A DNA stretch of 64,000 nt from Tachypleus tridentatus (lineage: Eukaryota; Arthropoda; Merostomata; Xiphosura; Limulidae): NCBI RefSeq assembly GCF_004210375.1, contig NC_134835.1, forward strand, positions 68,106,447 to 68,170,446, given 5' to 3'. A program made the position numbers and the translations under genes. The notes beneath the pieces are model-generated. The model was not told the origin of the DNA, searched no databases, and worked only from the letters and a program-made list of their open reading frames with translations. This document shows, one piece after another, positions 60,299 to 64,000 of the stretch (its first letter is position 1; the number at the start of each line of letters is the position of its first letter).

Positions 60299-61520
60299 CT
60301 ACAATATTTTAGATATTATTACGACCAAAACGTCACTAACTGCAGATGGTCGGTGGTGTTCTGAGTCATGCTTACCATCATGTATTAGATTAGAGCTAAT
60401 CCTGTACAAATAGATTAAGGTAAAACCCCTGTGGTAAAGGGGACGTCTAGACGTCAAAATTAGATCAATGTACAGCGAAGTCACGGTAACCTGAGCATAT
60501 GAGAGAGAAACATGCCAACTATCCTGGAAACATTCCAGTACCATTACTACAGATTTCCACTTGGTGTAGCAGACTACATATAAATACTTATTAGACTGTA
60601 TAGTTATCATTATCCAAGTTTGATATTGTTTATCATTGAACTATATTTAGATGACCCATAATGTGAATAATAGAATGGCAGAAAATAATTTACAAGTTAT
60701 TTGTTTATTTAGAATATCGATTTCACAAAGAAATGTATTTTTCTTGAACAAGACGTGTAATTGTCATAGAACCCTTACTTAATAACGAATTGAACTAGTT
60801 TTTCTGTAATGCTATCATGGAGTGGACAGTATTTTATTCACTTGTACCTCATATGTTCAGAATTATTTCCTGCATTTAGTTCACACTTGTCGATAAAAGA
60901 ACATGCTGATGAATGTGACAGTCAAGTTCACTCCAAAGATGCCTAGTCTGATTGAGATTTGGAGGCCGTATTGAATGAGTGAAATGACTGAAATCACTGA
61001 TATATCATTCAAATTAGTTTTGAACAGAAAACAAGATATCCCATAACATTGTATCGCCTTCAGTAGCTTGCTTGTATTGTAGGGAATCACATAATCAGAG
61101 TAAAGGTTCATATAGTTTATTTTCATTTATTTACTTTACCACCAGTAGAGAAAACGATGAAACAAAGGTCATTAAGCAATCACAATCCAGCTGTTCACTT
61201 GATAACATGTTTGCGTGGTTGAATATATGTTGATCATTGGCTCTCGTGTCCCAGTAGTTAAATTCTGACCATAGTTAAAGGAATCGGTTAAATGAGGCAT
61301 GCTCTGATGACTGTTACACGTTATAAGTCTGTCCAGTGGTTGGTGGTCATAGGTTTCTTAGTAGCGAAAATGGTTATTTTCCATACCTACTGCTGATAGA
61401 TATCTTGAAACAACTGATGAAATAAACTTTAGATCTAGATAGGTGCCCACTATAATGCTTATTTGACAGTATCCGAGATCTTTGATTCTACTCATTGTCT
61501 TTGCGTTTGATCATGATGCA
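60299..61520 (-). other. Region with unexplained minus-strand frames
   Basis: Two minus-strand frames (103 residues at 60299-60610, 81 residues at 60881-61126) and broken ones beyond give mixed-composition peptides (GKHDSEHHRPSAVSDV; LGIFGVNLTVTFISMF, membrane-like). No domain or splice pattern is recognised. It may be decayed coding sequence or chance. Confidence 0.15.
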
Positions 61521-62130
61521 TCTATGAACTTATAAGGGTCAAGCAGTTAACTAACATGTCACATTATTCTATTTTACACATAAAATATACGACATATTTT
61601 ATGAGAGCGTAAGAGTCTTAAGAATATGTTCAATCAGTTTTAATTTTTATGCAGTCACTTACGATAAAATCATATCCATTTGTATATGATTGTATACGAT
61701 TTGTAAATTCTAGGCAATATATCATAATCTCATTTCTTTTATCAGGCATTGGAACATGTAAGAAATGTAAAGTTTAGTATTAAAAATAAACGTTCTAAGA
61801 AATACAATTAAAAACTTTTACAGGAGCTTCTTAAGCTATGAAGGTATAAAGAGTAGTTTTCCAACTCAACTGATAATATAAGGATTTCAAGGCAAGTGTT
61901 TTATTAGAGATGTACTTCGTACCGAGAGACTCAAGTAACCTAGCATTGGAGATGTTTTATGATACTACACCATATATGGAATAATGTTCATAATGTTCTT
62001 ATAAACACCAAAAAAGAGCAATAGAAAAGGTATTAGTAACTATATATATTAGCGACTCTCTAATGGTAATGCTCCCTTTGTCGGTAACATTCCATTCTCT
62101 GTTGGAAATATTTCTTATGTTGGTAAGTTT
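61521..62130. other. AT-rich DNA, nothing recognised
   Basis: No supported features. Confidence 0.5.
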
Positions 62131-62135
62131 TGAAA

Positions 62136-62185
62136 TGGCTCAGTGGTTAGTCTATAGCAGAAGCCTGGTGTTCAAATCACGGTAG
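62136..62185 (+). repeat. tRNA-like fragment
   Basis: aaatggctcagtggttagtc and ctggtgttcaaatcacgg resemble A- and B-boxes. No 3' trailer and no good acceptor stem, so it is not a functional tRNA. Confidence 0.4.
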
Positions 62186-62295
62186 AATGGGAATTTTTAT
62201 AACTTGTTTTAGAACATAGTAAAGTGATATTAGAGAAAATCAGAATAATATGATAGTTTGAATTAGGGATATAAATTATTTAAGGTTCGGTTATG

Positions 62296-62372
62296 AAAAC
62301 TGGATATTACAGTGGTTATACCATAGGATTAGCATCCACAAAATTCGTATTCAAATTCCCATCGAGTCTAGA
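62296..62372 (+). repeat. Second tRNA-like fragment
   Basis: attacagtggttataccata and gtattcaaattcccatcg show the same A/B-box pattern about 160 bp after the previous one. Confidence 0.3.
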
Positions 62373-62657
62373 TTTAATGTTACTATTTGTTTGTTTCAAT
62401 ATTTATCCTTTCAAATAGTTGGAGTCATATTTACAGCAAGATCTTTGAATATTTGGAAAAAATACGAATAAAATCAAGGATCACATCATCTTATATATAT
62501 AAAAGCCAAATGTCTTTTGATAACGCTCCATTTGTCTGCGTTGCTTACCAACACAAATATATATATTATATATTAGTTTTGAACTTTAAAATGCAAGAAG
62601 AACCGTCTTAACTATATATATAGGTCACATCAGCTTACAAGGGTAAAAACTATCTTA

Positions 62658-62755
62658 ACTGCCTTCCCTCTAGTCTTACGCTGCTAAACTAGGGAAGGCT
62701 AGCGCAGATAGCCCTCTTGTAGCTTTGCGCGAAATTCCAAAACAAACAAACAAAC
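62658..62755 (+). repeat. SINE-A, 5'-truncated
   Basis: Only the last 98 bp: ctgccttccctctagtctta to gcgcgaaattccaaaacaaa, with a (CAAA)n tail. Truncation at the 5' side fits incomplete reverse transcription. Confidence 0.95.
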
Positions 62756-62922
62756 TATACTACTCCAGGTAACTGGTCTAATATATACAAAATATATTTA
62801 CTAACTATTGTGTGTCATGCTCATCCTACGTGTCATTTGTAATTTAAATTGTTATTGATTTATCGACAATGTACTAGAAAATTGTTATGATTTTCTCACT
62901 ATGTTATGTTTGGTGAAATGTG

Positions 62923-63036
62923 TGTTTTTCTTATATCAAAGCCACATCGGGCTGTCTGCCGTGTCCATCCAGGAAAATTTAACCCCTGATTTTATCGTTG
63001 TAAATCTGAAGATTCACCGCTGTTCCAGCGGGGCAC
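62923..63036 (-). repeat. SINE-C copy
   Basis: gtgtttttcttatatcaaag, ccacatcgggctgtctgcc, then aacccctgattttatcgttg and the head accgctgttccagcgggg. Confidence 0.92.
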
Positions 63037-64000
63037 AAGTTTAGTAAATAAAGTTCTTTGTAGAAAGGGCGTGGCTTTCCGGGGGTTTACAAAAACTCTA
63101 CCCCTTCATTTTTTGACGGGTCGGGCGAAACTCGTTAAATAACTAATTAAAACGATACTAAGAGATATGTACAACAGTGTTACACAGCTTCAGATTGGCT
63201 TGTGGTGACCTTTAAAAAAACTATTGCTGTAGTAAATGCTCTATTTTGTACATTTTCCGCAACAAATCAGCCTCAGTAATTGTCATTATATATTAAATCC
63301 TTAATAAAGTTGTATTTGTTATGAAGATGAAATCAGGAAAGAAAATATTTAAACAAATCTTTATATGATTCGAATTTTGTTACAGTTATAGTACTTCAAA
63401 ATTTAGTAATATTCAGTCACACTTTGTAATATTCGTCAATTTTACATTTATATCGTTAGATAGGATTTCAATATAACAAAAGGTTTCACAAACTAATGTT
63501 GCGAACTACATGATTTACAAATTAAACGTTTCAGATATGATATTCCAAAATAATTTTACGTAATTAAAATTATCTTGTCAAAGACTTATTTGGCATTATA
63601 ACTTTTCAAATACAAGTTACAGAATAGATTGACACTATATAAAAATGCCTGGAAACTTTTAATATAAAATTTATTATATTGTTTTATTTCTGAAAAAAAA
63701 GGAAAAATAAGAAGTCTGGATTAACTTGGCCTATTTTCATATATGACATATATATCACAGCTGTGCAAGATATAAGACTCGAAAAATTATATGCAATAAT
63801 GCACGTGGGAAAATCAACCAATCTTTGAAAAACTGATTGTTTAATTTTACGTAAACTTAAGTAAAATAGGACTATATTTTTACATGGTTTCTCAACTTAT
63901 ACGTTGTTCAAAATATCTTTACTAAAAAGAACTCCAATTCATAGAGTATATGAGAATGAGTGTAAATTATCTGAGTAATGCACGTGTTAAAAGTTCATTA
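63037..64000. other. AT-rich DNA, nothing recognised
   Basis: No supported features. Confidence 0.6.

Overview
The window is AT-rich eukaryotic DNA, almost certainly from an arthropod. The dense load of tRNA-headed SINEs, with a body I associate with horseshoe crab genomes (Limulus, Tachypleus, Carcinoscorpius), points to a chelicerate of that group. That species call rests on memory of the repeat and not on a search. There are no bacterial-style operons, CRISPR arrays, rRNA genes or intact tRNA genes.

One protein-coding gene is clear. An uninterrupted 512-codon reading frame at 36514-38052 (+) encodes a type I membrane protein with a signal peptide, a cysteine-capped array of leucine-rich repeats, one transmembrane helix and a short cytoplasmic tail. 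A splice acceptor lies 20 bp before its ATG. The best candidate for its first, non-coding exon is a relatively GC- and CpG-rich patch at about 22430-22807 that ends in a strong donor. This would give one intron of about 13.7 kb, itself full of SINEs and a Penelope-like element. A second strong donor consensus lies in the presumed 3' UTR.

Everything else is mostly repeats. (1) SINE-A: about 270 bp, tRNA-derived head, about 20 recognisable copies on both strands, many with target-site duplications. (2) SINE-B and SINE-C: about 110-120 bp, tRNA-derived. All three families share a similar 3' segment. (3) Two convergent fragments of a Penelope-like retroelement at 30.5-32.4 kb, one with a YVDD reverse transcriptase motif and both with a GIY-YIG-type endonuclease region. 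(4) A dead Tc1-like transposon at 43.9-45.3 kb on the minus strand. (5) A 346-bp MITE with TA target duplication at 19.3 kb. (6) A foldback element at 49.6-50.0 kb. (7) A diverged pair of unnamed ~400-bp repeats at 15.9 and 18.4 kb. (8) Several minisatellites with units of 19, 41, 41/44, 35, 52 and 40 bp, at least two of which appear to have grown from SINE tails.

Layout: 1-22.4 kb is intergenic and repeat-rich; 22.4-38.1 kb is the proposed LRR gene; 38.1-64 kb is intergenic with decayed transposons, minisatellites and a few short reading frames of uncertain status.
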